Below, in pieces: positions 8,933-19,059 of a stretch of DNA of 28,116 nucleotides; the stretch's first letter is position 1; the number at the start of each line of letters is the position of its first letter. A program made the position numbers and the translations under genes. This DNA is from Schoenoplectus triqueter. Its lineage: Eukaryota > Streptophyta > Magnoliopsida > Poales > Cyperaceae. The DNA is taken from the NCBI GenBank assembly GCA_964058805.1, contig CAXKVV010000850.1:1-28116 (forward strand). The letters run 5' to 3'. The notes under the pieces were generated by a model. It saw only the letters and a list, made by a program, of their open reading frames with translations, did not search any database and was not told the origin of the DNA.

Positions 8933-9142
8933 GATGTATATTCAAAAAAAAAAAGTCTACATAAATCTATAGAGATCAATGTTAGTTTTTTTAAATAACC
9001 GATACAGACATTATCAAGTCACGTAATGTTATCATCCAACGATGTATATTCAAAAAAAGTACATAAATCTATAGAGATCAATGTTAGTTTTTTTAAATAA
9101 CCGGTACAGACATTATCAAGTCACGTATTGTTATCCTCCAAC
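8933..9142. repeat. Tandem duplication of about 105 bp
   Basis: Two near-identical copies (8933-9040 and 9041-9142) begin GATGTATATTC and run through a poly-A stretch to TCCAAC. They sit in an interval (8640-9140) with repeated GACACTGA and GTCGCAC motifs, which resembles CACTA subterminal sequence. Shortly downstream, TCTGAAGTAGTG (9170-9181) could be the right end of a CACTA-type element, but no matching left end was found, so that terminus is only tentative. Confidence 0.6.
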
Positions 9143-10167
9143 ACTAAATTGACGGTAATGAATCATCATTCTGAAGTAGTGTAGTGACAATGTCAAAATG
9201 TATTCACTACACGAGAGTGTCGCACTAACATCTGACAGATTAAATGCAATAAATACTATTTACATCAGTAGGCTTATGCTAACAATCTTTAGCATTCGAA
9301 AGCTGATGCAAAGCGCAGATGTAAATCCGCTTGATGGTGATAATCAATTGCATCCGATTTTTTATTTGCATCAACATTTTATTACATCAGGATAGACAAA
9401 TGCAAAATTTACTATCATTTTTATTTGTTCCCTAAAACAAATATTAGTTTTTTACAAGCATATTATTGATGGAACTATATGCATTAGCATCTGCTTTTCT
9501 AAATCTAATGTATTTGATACCTAATTGTTGGTGTAATTATTGATATTAGCATCTATTAATATGATGATAGTTTATCAACATTCATATCACGATTTAAACC
9601 CAACAGATCTCATGTCATTCATACCAAGATTTCTCAAAATATTCACACAAACAATTAACATTCGTACCAACATTCATAAATTCATCGCAACATTCCAAAA
9701 TTTCCCAAAATATTACACCCCATAACCAAAATTCTCCAAAATAAACCCAAACAACTCCTAATTAAATGACAATTTTTAACTTCTCATAATCCCATAAAAT
9801 CATAAATAAAATAGCAGGTCAAATCACAAACAACTTCAAATGATAAAACTGAAACGACTTGTACTCATCTCATCCTACAATTAAAGCATACACCAATATT
9901 AATAACAGATCGCTGAACAAATGCACAATGGCTAATTATAAAGAGCAGTAAATTTAGAGGATAAACTAGTTTATCGAATCCTAGTCTGAACAAATGCACA
10001 AAGTCCTCATATAAGCCTCTAACATCTTTTATTTGTTGTTAAATGCACAAACACAAAGAGAATCAGAAAAGTTAATATTTTCTATTAATGTCTATGGCTA
10101 AAATTATAAAATAGCACATAGAAGTTAATCATATATTGTATTTATTTATACAACATGTATTAACAAC

Positions 10168-12170
10168 CACTACAGGAAAGCGTCGCACTACCATCTGAGA
10201 TATCAGATGCAATAAATCCTATTTACATCAGTAAGCTTATGCTAAAGGTCTTTAACATCCGAAAGTTGATGCAAACGGCAGATGTAAATGCGCTTGATGG
10301 TGATAATCTATTGCATCTGATTTTTATTTACATCAGCATTGGATTACATCAGGAAAGACCGATGTAAGATTCACTGTCATTTGTATTTGTTCCCTGAAGC
10401 AAATATTAGTTTTTTGCAGGCACATTACTGATGAAACTGTGTGCATTAGCATTCGCTTTCCTAATCCTAATGTGTTTGATATCTAATTGCTGATGTATTT
10501 ATTGATATTAGCATCTATTAATATGATGATAATTTATTTTGTTGCATCTGTTAATATTTTGATGCCAATATTTTTCAAAATACCAACATTCATACCATAA
10601 TTTAAACCCAATAGATCTAATGTCATTCATACCAAGATTTCTCAAAATATTCATAAATTCAACATACATACATACCAACATTCATAAATTCATCACAACA
10701 TCTCAAAATTTCTCAAAATATTACACCCATAACCAAAGTTCTCCAAAATAAATCTAAACAACTCCAAAAGCTCACGTTCTTTGGGGGCACCTTCTCTCCT
10801 CATGTAGGTTGTTGGGATCACGCCTTGTGCATATTGCTTTTCTTGATAATCCACCTTAACAGATTTGAAATTTCCTTGAATCAGTTTAAAGGCAACAAAA
10901 TAGCTTGAAGTCTGAATAGAATGCTTGAGATCAAAATTCAACCCGGAGCTTTTTCTCTTTTCTCCTACCTAAAGAACTGGGTGAAATGAAATTAACAAAA
11001 TCTGGAATTTAACATTATGCCCTTAAACATTATAATTGGGCATATCATAAAACATAATCTGGAGATCTAATGGAAAACAATTACTTCTTTTTAGCTCAAC
11101 TATTGTTCACAATGAGAAACTAACTAGTATAATTGGGCACATTATTCCAAATTTCAAGTAGAGCTTGCAAACTTGTCAGGAGGTTGTCTGATGATAAGAA
11201 TTAAGCCTTCCGCTATCTTTTACCAGAAGAAAGATAAGACATATCTAACAGGAAAAAAACAAAATTTAATGAGAAGAGTAGATACAGTGAGAGGAAGAAA
11301 ATCACGAGCGCCTTCACCACTCTTAGCGCAGGCGACGGCTGAGAGAACATGTGTATTGTCCATGGAGATAACAACTTCGCCATTTGCAAACCGTGCAATC
11401 TTTCCCGTCTCAAATGAGATAGAACGAGACCCAATCTCGAACTCCTCTTTGTAAAAATACAAAATTTTAACACCAGGTGGAGGTGAAGAGCTCGAAGAAG
11501 CGGTGTCGGATTCCAATGCCAGAGCAGGTTCCTGTACGCATTCAGACATCTTAGAGGAGAAGCGCAAGGGGGAGCTAGAGATGGAGCGGAGAAGTGAGAG
11601 GCGAAGTGAGGAGAGGAGGGACAGACCCACCGTCATTAGAGGGTGTATATTCTTTCTCAGTACAGAGGTCGCCATGGCTTGTGCGCACGTTGGAAGAGGA
11701 TTTAGGGTGGAGTCAGCAAGCGAGGAGAAGAGTTGAGAGAGAGCGGCGGGGAAGAGGATTTAGGGTTAGGTTTGGGTCTGTTTGCGAGTCGCGGAGAAAA
11801 ATATGAATGGAAAATTTTATGAGCGGCGGGAAAAAAATACTCATTTATAAATATTTATTTTGGTTGTTCAGAAATAAAATTAGTATATTTATTTGCATCT
11901 GCTAAGCTGATGTGTATCAGCATAAAAAATATCATATTTATTTGTATCTGCGTGTACTGATGTGCATCAACATTCATTTTTAGAAGAAAAAAATAACTAC
12001 ACTTACTTGCATCAGCAAAATAAATATAAATTTATACTTACATCAGCTTTCCTAATGCGATATGTTCAAATTAAAATTTTAAGGTCGGAAATTTTTTTTG
12101 CTGATGCTAATAAAAAAGTGCAGATGCAATTGACTCTTTCCGGATGCAAATGCAACATCCTCCTGTAGTG
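10168..12170. mobile_element. Inner nested CACTA element carrying PNPase exons
   Basis: The element starts CACTACAGGAAAG and ends TCCTCCTGTAGTG, with the 3-bp duplication AAC on both sides (10165-10167 and 12171-12173). It is 2,003 bp and belongs to the same family as the element it inserted into; left and right arms align almost end to end. The subterminal zones carry the same GATGCAAAT/CATCTG repeats. No transposase is encoded. The homology to the outer copy breaks at about 10766 on the left and about 11720 on the right. The unique interior is the captured PNPase segment. The nesting order shows that this copy moved after the outer one. Confidence 0.9.
10766..11675 (-). pseudogene. Captured 5' fragment of mitochondrial-type polyribonucleotide nucleotidyltransferase
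   Basis: Exon 1 (11675-11286) encodes 130 residues without a stop. Residues 1-45 are Arg/Ser/Leu-rich with almost no acidic residues, like an organelle presequence. From about residue 70 comes the start of the first RNase PH domain, with YKEEFEIGSR, FETGKIARFANG and ARDFLPLT. The exon ends before GTATCT. A 431-bp intron precedes exon 2 (10854-10766), which reads VDYQEKQYAQGVIP, then YMRREGAPKEREL. The splice joins LPLT to VDYQ as in PNPases. The family is over 900 residues, with a second RNase PH domain plus KH and S1; all are absent here. The retained intron means capture from DNA, not mRNA. The organelle-type leader points to the mitochondrial rather than the plastid enzyme. Confidence 0.85.
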
Positions 12171-12479
12171 AACACTAACCTAATTAACATATATGGAGCA
12201 TCAAGTAAGGAAGTGTTGACTATTAGGAAGTATCAGACAATTTCCAGATTAACATCACTAACCTAATTAATAGCGGACGTCAAAGAAGCATTGTCTGTTT
12301 ACAAATAATGTTAATGATTTTGAAAATTGCAAGATACAACACAAATTTAAGTCGAGCCATGATGTCTTAACTAGATTTATTGATGAGCAGGAACAAATTT
12401 GGACTAGTTGGACTATTTTCATGAAAAAAGGAATGGTACTGAGCTTGTAGTTTTATTTTTTTTTTCTACGGTTTGGCAG

Positions 12480-12555
12480 AATGTCCATGAAGAAATTGCT
12501 AGAAATCAAGCATCCAACTGCATGAGCTGAATTTGAGGAAGGACGTATTGATGAG
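12480..12555 (+). pseudogene. Captured HAD-hydrolase exon fragment with nonsense codon
   Basis: This follows an intron-like pyrimidine tract ending TTTGGCAG. The frame reads MSMKKLLEIKHPTA, a stop, then AEFEEGRIDE, and stops before a GTATTA donor-like sequence. It matches the segment following motif I in plant haloacid-dehalogenase-like hydrolases, where a tryptophan stands at the stop (TGG changed to TGA, 12524-12526). It lies on the opposite strand from the motif I exon a few bases downstream, so the two pieces were rearranged during or after capture and cannot form a transcript together. Family assignment rests on my recall of the conserved text. Confidence 0.68.
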
Positions 12556-12589
12556 GTATTATGATATTATCTTGTGTTATTTCTGCCAG

Positions 12590-12748
12590 GTGATACAATG
12601 GGTCCTGCACGATCGTGTCCATCACGTCAAAGAGGAGAACTGATAGTCTCATTTGCTGAGACCTGGAGAGAGGGCTGTTGGAACTGGAGGCGGCCATTGT
12701 AACAAAGGGTCGCAAGGTGCGCTTGGAGAGAGGCAAGAGGAAAGGCAC
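12590..12748 (-). pseudogene. Captured first-exon fragment of a HAD-family hydrolase
   Basis: The frame contains LLFDVMDTIVQDPLYH near its end, which is HAD motif I (DxxDT/V) with the nucleophile aspartate and the second aspartate two residues on. A plausible initiator is the Met at 12697 (MAASSSNSPLS). The Met at 12748 gives a longer N-terminus that could be an organelle leader. Beyond YH the homology stops and the sequence runs into intronic DNA belonging to the plus-strand fragment. Motifs II-IV are missing, so it cannot be an active phosphatase. Confidence 0.68.
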
Positions 12749-13204
12749 CGAAGTAGTGAGAAACTGAGAGTGTGAGATCGTCAGAGGAATTTAGAGTTGA
12801 GGAGTGAGGAGAAGTGGCGATCGGGTTGAGGAGTGAAGAGTGAGGAGAAGAGTTGAGAGAGAGCGGCAGGGAAGAGGATTTAGGGTTAGTTTTGGGTCTG
12901 TTTGCGAGTCGCGGAGAAAAAAATATGAATTATATACTTTGATATCGAGTAGAATTATATACTTTAAATATTTACTCTGGTTGCTCAAAAATAAAATTAG
13001 TATATTTATTTGCATCTGTTAAACTGATGTGCATCCATATTTGCATCCGGTAAACTGATGTGCATCAGCATTTGCATCAATTTGTCTAATGTAATATGTT
13101 CAAATCAAAATTTTAAAGTTGAAATTTTTTTTTGCTGATGCTAATAAAAAAATGCAGATACAACTGACCATTTTCGGATGTAAATGCGACATTTTCCTGT
13201 AGTG

Positions 13205-14291
13205 ATTTAATTACTAAATCATCTTCAAAAGAAAATATATCATTTTTTTTCCTTCTCTCGAAGCATTAACTTAAATCCTGTAGGAACCGAATCTGCAAGC
13301 ATCATTACTTGACGAATAGTTGATTTACTGCACAAATGCACATCTGATTCCAGCTACGAAGAACGCTAATTCTAAATTATTAAATTAAGCAGCACATTCG
13401 ACCCCTCCGGACTCCGGTGCAATAGGAGGTTGCTAGATTCGAGAATCGAGATGAATTCAATAAAAAAATTATTCATAAGCAATTGGATTCTAGTCTTCTA
13501 GATGCCATATTTTAGTTAAATTGGTACATTTACTTGTTTGTTGAAGCAAGAGGTACTTTTTTAAAGCTAAGAAAGAATTCGTAAATCACCGCTCGCGTTA
13601 GTGTGATATCAGCAACTGTCAGCAATTATTTATCGCATTTTCTGAAATTAATTTGTACCTTCCATTATCTTCATGCATTACAGCATTAGCATGATTGTCT
13701 TAATTAGAAATAAAATCTTATTTGTCATATTAAAGATAATCATTTCAGACAAGCAAACATGATGAAAATAGTAATTTCTTTAGCTCCAATTTATTTATAG
13801 ACACAAAAAATATTTTGAGACATTCTGTTAGTTTTGAAGAAATTACAATTACAATTGATGTGTTTATCTTGGTAGAATTTTATTTAAAAACATGCCATAC
13901 ATGTACGTTTAATTTAGCTCGGACAAGTTTGAAACATGTCATACTTGCATGTTTAATTTAGCTCAGACAAGTTTCAATTTCTCAAGCCATTGTTTTTGGC
14001 TCAGAACTCAGAACTCGAATTGGCTTCTTTGCAATCTGAAAGCACGAGACCACTTGAAACCACCTGAGATGCAGATTTTTTTTTATTTTAGTAAATAAAA
14101 AAAACAAATATATGAAATTGGTCAAATCGCCTTCAACTTTTGCGCACATAGACAGACCCGAGTTTTAAACTTTGGTCCAGCTCCCTGACCCGAGTTTGAA
14201 ACTCAGGTCCGGGATTTTTTTTTTTACATTTTGAAAATTGCAAGTGTCTCGACACTTGTTCCGTTGGGAGATTGATCTAATATTACAATAA
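13205..14291. other. Non-coding stretch with a 44-bp tandem duplication
   Basis: No gene is visible. Two 44-bp copies, 13890-13933 and 13934-13977, both begin ACATG(C/T)CATAC and end GACAAGTTT(G/C)AA. Around 14155-14210 GACCCGAGTTT occurs twice, the second as the near-palindrome GAGTTTGAAACTC. Part of the right side may belong to the MULE whose coding relic follows, but no terminal inverted repeat was found. Confidence 0.4.
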
Positions 14292-15387
14292 TTTGGTGAA
14301 CAATTTGGTGTTGGTCAGCAGTTCAGTACGAAATCAGAGTTGAAAGTGAAAATCGCTGATTTTCATGTTCAACGAAATATAGAATTGGAGGCTACAAATA
14401 ACAGCAAATCAAAATTAGTGATGAAATGTAAAGATTCTAACTGTTCATGGAGGATGTATGTCACACCCAATATAACGGATATTTGGGAGATCAGCAGAAA
14501 TCTGCTCGAGCACTCTTATTTTGGCAGTGCTACTAGGGCGGACCACAGTCAGATTAATTTAAGAATGATAGGAGATTTTGTTAAGAATTGGTTGAGAGAC
14601 AACTTAGAAATTACAGTTAAAGAAGCAAGAGGTTTGGTTAAACAAAAGTTCCCCACAGTACAATCGAGTTATAATAAATTATGGAGAGGAAGAGAACTGA
14701 CAATTACAGACCTATTTGGTAGTTGAGATATGTCATACGAAATGCTTCCGTCTCTGCTAGCAGCCATACAAAATTCCACATATGGCACAAAATACATCAT
14801 AGAAACAGCGCCCTCAATAAAATTCGGTGTTGAAATTTTTGATCGTGTTGCATGGGCATTTGGTCCGTGTATTGCAGCATGACCTTACTTACGACCAGTC
14901 TTAACTATCGATACTGGATTTTTATCGAGTCGGTATGCCGGTAAACTATCTATGGCATGTGGTTATGATGCGGAGCAACAACTACTACCACTTGTATTTG
15001 TTGTTGTAATTTCTATTTAAAATAATAGGGACAAAGGGTGAAATGAAATATGAGGTTGAATTAGTGATGACGGGAATTGGTAATTATTGGTGTCAGAAAT
15101 CACAATTGACCGGCATCCCATGCGATAACTTGCTTGTTGTTTGTTCATTCAGGCGGCTGGATTACAATCAGTACGTTAGTCCATATTATACCATCCAGTA
15201 CTACATTAACAAATGGTCTGACCATTGACGTAGTTATGGCAATAAACGAGATTGGCCAATGTACAACGGTCCGATCATCAAGCCAGATCCAGCAAAAATC
15301 AACAAAGAAAGGAGAAGGAAGATACGCATTCCAATGATTATGGATGAAATGGAGGGTCGTATCAACAGGCTGCCAATTCGAAATTGA
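14292..15387 (+). pseudogene. Decayed, internally deleted MULE (Mutator-like) transposase
   Basis: The open text begins at 14292 (FGEQFGVGQQFSTKSELK), typical of the N-terminus of plant MURA-like proteins. A WRKY/GCM1-like zinc-binding stretch follows (KCKDSNCSWRMYV then LLEHSYF, where the last Cys is lost). After in-frame TGA codons at 14726 and 14879, both where Trp is expected, the RNase-H-like fold starts: FGVEIFDRVAWAFGPCIAA and RPVLTIDTGFLSSRYAGKL, with the first catalytic Asp. A further stop and deletion near 15018-15040 remove the rest of the catalytic core and shift the frame. The tail has a broken SWIM finger (CQKSQLTGIPCDN, with Asn for His) and YVSPYYTIQYYINKWSDH. Plant MULE transposases usually exceed 600 residues; under 350 remain. 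It is inactive. Confidence 0.88.
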
Positions 15388-15469
15388 GCTCGTTCCAACA
15401 TAGCATGATTTAGATTACCAGTGTGTTTATATTTTTTGTTGTTATATTTATCAGAACAATTGGATTTTA

Positions 15470-15692
15470 ATTGTTGTTGTAATATTTCAATTTGTTATAA
15501 TAAAAAAATATAATAATAATATTAATAAATAACTTTAATTTTAATAATATAATCATAATATAATAATATCATATAATATAATTAAATAATAATCATAATC
15601 ATAATTAAAATAATATAATAAAAAATAACAATAATAAATATTTATAATCATTATAATATAATCATCACTATAATCATAATAAAATAAAATAA

Positions 15693-15739
<47 letters not shown>

Positions 15740-16140
15740 GCAATAATGATCATTGTCATAATCATAATAATATAATGATAATATAATCACAATCAAAATA
15801 TAATAATATAATAATAAATAATCATAATTATAATAATATAATCATAATTATTATTATTATATAATAATATCATTATAATAAATAATCATAATTATAATAA
15901 TATAATAATCAAATAATCAAATTTATATTCATAATATAATAATATAATACTAAAATTATATTATTATAATATAATGATTATAAATAATATTATAATACTA
16001 ACAGTGATGATAAAAAATAATAATTATAATATTAAGATAATAATAAATTATAATATAATATAATACTAATAAATCATAATAATAATCATAATCATAATCA
16101 TAATAATATAATATAATATAATATAATCAAATAATAATCG
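15470..16140. repeat. Long AT-only low-complexity tract with an (AAT)n microsatellite
   Basis: About 670 bp are almost purely A and T, built from ATAATA, ATCATA and TATAAT units. A clean run of about 15 AAT units spans 15693-15737. Several long AT inverted repeats are possible but uninformative at this composition. The minus-strand open frame 15553-15765, rich in Tyr, is this microsatellite read as protein. Confidence 0.9.
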
Positions 16141-16325
16141 CTATTCTAACGAGAGCTAATCCGATATTCCACCTATAAGTTGGTATACCAGATTAGCACT
16201 CTCCCGCACTTTTCTACTTAGTCTAAAATTAGTTTGGCAAATTAATTTGTCAGAATATCAATTTTATTCTAACTTTTTACTATTTCATTGAGTGCCAAAC
16301 AAACCCTTACTTGTTTGTTTGGCAC
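16141..16325. repeat. MITE terminal fragment with internal palindrome and a 13-bp inverted junction
   Basis: GAGAGCTAATC (16151-16161) and GATTAGCACTCTC (16191-16203) form a stem with a short CCA/TGG step inside. Downstream, GTGCCAAACAAAC (16292-16304) and GTTTGTTTGGCAC (16313-16325) are perfect 13-bp inverted repeats 8 nt apart. GCCAAACAAACCC followed by TTA looks like the right end of a Tourist-type (PIF/Harbinger) MITE with its TTA target site. The opposing copy would then be an end of a neighbouring element. No left end was found. Confidence 0.45.
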
Positions 16326-17285
16326 AGACGGATTGTGAACTTTTATCATATTCATCTTTCATTCTCTACTACATCCGACGCTGTCGATCAAACGGACATT
16401 TCAATATATAATCTTCTCATCTTCTACTTCTTGTCCTTCTATTCATTTGTAAAACATATATTAGAGGTAAGAGATAGAGATAGAGATATAATGCATTTTA
16501 TGATTAACAAAAAGAAATCATAATTTAACTTCTTCTTTTTTTGTTCTAATCAAATTTTCTCTGCATAAATTGCTCATTTTTATTATTCTGCTTTTTTTCT
16601 GGCCGAATCGAATTTTCTCTGCCATAGTACTGCCATAGATGCTCCCGGTTGTAAAATCCCGTTTGTTCTTTAAAAAAATAATCAAACTAATATTACGACA
16701 GATGCATTCATTCTGATCATTTATCAAGTGAACAGTTTAATCGGTTAAATAGTCGGCGGCTCTTAGTATACGCATTTTTTAACTAAATATCTTGCATGTT
16801 ATTTTGATCGAGTACTAAACAAGTTGGCAAATAAAGAAGGTCAGATAATTTCATAGCGGAAGATATAAAAGAAATGTATCCCTTATTAACTTTAAAGGAA
16901 GTGTACATAAGTTTTTTGGGATATTATTTACGCAACCAAGCAGTAACTGACACGAAAAACAAAACCGCTATTGACGGGGCGAGAATGGTAAGTCACTGCC
17001 TCATCACATTGCACAATGAAGATATGACATTAAATTATATATGCATCTTCTGATAGGAGGGATTTATTATTATTGTACCGTAACAATCATCGATATATAT
17101 ATCGTTATTTTGTTATTAGGGCGGACCCAGCTGTATTCAGGACAGCTGCTCCGAAAAAAATTCGACGAATATCCTTCTAATTAACTATGTATATTTTTAG
17201 AGAAAAATTAAAAAAAATATATATTTATTTTATTTTATTTTTAATTTATTTTTATCTTCTGAACCAAAGTTTGGATCCACCTCAA
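16326..17285. other. Non-coding, AT-rich
   Basis: No gene is supported. Visible items are a GAGATA-type short repeat (16470-16490) and a perfect 7-bp inverted repeat CAGCTGT/ACAGCTG (17128-17148) inside a locally GC-richer patch. The two short ORFs here have no recognisable domain. Confidence 0.4.
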
Positions 17286-17368
17286 TTTATTATGGTTGCA
17301 ATATATGGAAGCCCTGGCAGGCGGAGTTTTATTATGGTTGCAATATATAGAAGCCCTGGTGGGCGGAG
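17286..17368. repeat. 41-bp tandem duplication
   Basis: Two copies, 17286-17326 and 17328-17368, read TTTATTATGGTTGCAATATA, followed by an AAGCCCTGG and GGCGGAG tail, with four or fewer differences. An 8-bp inverted repeat CTGTCATT/AATGACAG follows about 50 bp downstream (near 17421-17442). Confidence 0.7.
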
Positions 17369-18260
17369 TCAAAAAAATTTCAGGGGTTCACTAAATTCAC
17401 ATAATCTATTAGGGTGGGATGCTGTCATTTAATTAATGACAGGTGAGATTTGCAAAAATAATATTAAAGATATTTTTATTGTTAAATTTGATCTTTTTAT
17501 TCAGTCAGGTAAGATAAAATACTATAATTAAAATATTTCATAGATTTTAATAACAATATATACAGTTACACTAACTTCAAAAACAAAATTCATTATATTA
17601 AATTTAAAAATAATCATGCACTATCACACATCTACATTAAATTATAAACAAATCTATTTGATTTGTAAACTGATTAGGAGCTAATATTTATATTTATTTG
17701 AATCATGTTTTTCTAATTCAAAATCAATATTTAATATTATATCAAAGTTAGAATATAAATTAAGAATAAAAAATAAAATAACTTTTCTGATGAGTACATT
17801 TGTAAGGTGTAACTTTCAATCAAAAAATAATATTAAATATATTTTTAGATTTATAACTTATCTTAAATGAAGAAGAAATTTGAATTCAAATTTTTCCTGG
17901 GAAGTGCTAGAGTCGGGAAAATAAAATATAAAATAGTTCTCGATGATTACAAGTTGTCACTTTAGTCGAAAAGTAAGGAAGTACTATTTTTTTTTTAAAA
18001 AAAAGAGACTCAATATTAAAACATAATGGGTTCATGAGTGAAATTTCGTGTAGTTTCAATGCGGTCCATTTATAAGGACATATAACAATATCAATTGTAT
18101 TTGTATATGATAAATTTATTTTTAGAAAATAATTATTTTTGGGAAATAATTAGAGGACATTGAACCTCATTTGAAATATCTGTATCCGCCACAATATAGA
18201 AGTATAGAATTTTGCTCAATTGTTAACACTAAAACAAGTATGTATAACGTCAATCAATAA
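17369..18260. other. AT-rich intergenic, nothing recognised
   Basis: Apart from the small inverted repeat near 17421-17442 I see no coding frame, element terminus or repeat in this interval up to the Helitron left end. Confidence 0.5.
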
Positions 18261-19059
18261 TCTATACACTATTATATAAAGCAGCTAAGTACTGGAGGCG
18301 TCCATATTTTATCATGGTATTCAAACTTTCATAATACTCATTTTATCTATCATGCAACGGTTGAAATTCAATTTGATTAACTTCGGCGGCAGATATCGTT
18401 TTCAGTTTTTCAATTTCCTATCTATTCGGAAACGATATTTTTTGAAAAAGTAAAGATTTGATTAAAAATTTAATATCAATCAACCAAAACAATATGATAT
18501 TGTATCTTTCCTGATAATTGACAGAGATTTTCTGATCATCTTAGTTTTTATAGTAATTATTTCCTAAATTGCCTTCTCCTGGGTGATTTTCTATAATAGT
18601 TATTTTATTTTTAATTATTTTCTTTTTATTTTATCTTTTATAGAAGTTCTCTCTGATGGTATATCTCACAATTTTATATTTAAAAGCATATGCAAATATT
18701 AAAGATGAAAATCACAATCATGTTACGTATTTTTGTCGGAAAGAATAGTTTGTTCATTGATATGTTTTTTTTTATTAATGATACGACATACATCATTTCT
18801 ATAACTGAAAAGATGAAAAAAATGCATGATAAATTGACTATCATAGTTGTATAAAGATAGATGAGAGAATTAAAAATAAATTCTAATATTTTTTATCTTA
18901 GAAATATTAATCACGTCTTTCATCAAGATATTTTTAGAAGATAGAAGCGAGCAATTTTTATTTTTTAATATAAATATATTCAGTTGTCAAAATAATCTAT
19001 TGTCTTTTTTTATGTATCTAAATAAAAATGTCCGTCGCAATGCGCGGATATGCAGCTAG
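18261..19059 (+). mobile_element. Non-autonomous Helitron (both ends present)
   Basis: The left end, after a host A, reads TCTATACACTATTATATAAA, the characteristic 5' TC start of plant Helitrons. The right end reads CTAG (19056-19059) followed by host T. About 9 bp upstream is the expected GC-rich hairpin CCG-T-CGCA/TGCG-CGG (19032-19047). Insertion between A and T without target duplication fits the family. The 799 bp have no RepHel protein or other coding, so it would need an autonomous relative for movement. The stretch is AT-rich with scattered TTTT runs. Confidence 0.85.

Larger units (their letters stand above)
9205..13204. mobile_element. Outer non-autonomous CACTA element carrying a HAD gene fragment
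   Basis: The element starts CACTACACGAG and ends TTTTCCTGTAGTG, and is flanked by the 3-bp duplication ATT (9202-9204 and 13205-13207), as expected for CACTA (En/Spm) elements. Removing the nested inner copy and its TSD leaves about 1,994 bp. Both subterminal regions are rich in GATGCAAAT, CATCTG and GATGTAAAT motifs in both orientations, the usual arrangement for CACTA transposase binding. Its ends closely match those of the inner element (left 9205-9756 against 10168-10765; right from about 12836 against about 11723). No transposase is encoded. The interior holds two exon fragments of a HAD hydrolase. Confidence 0.88.

Noticed and set aside
11173..11806. Plus-strand ORFs opposite the PNPase exon
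   Set aside because: They are shadows of the real minus-strand exon, whose protein is recognisable.
13400..13440. Possible Helitron 3' end (GC hairpin followed by CTAG)
   Set aside because: CTAG is followed by A rather than T and no TC-type left end was found.
15553..15765. Tyr-rich minus-strand ORF
   Set aside because: This is the AAT microsatellite translated.
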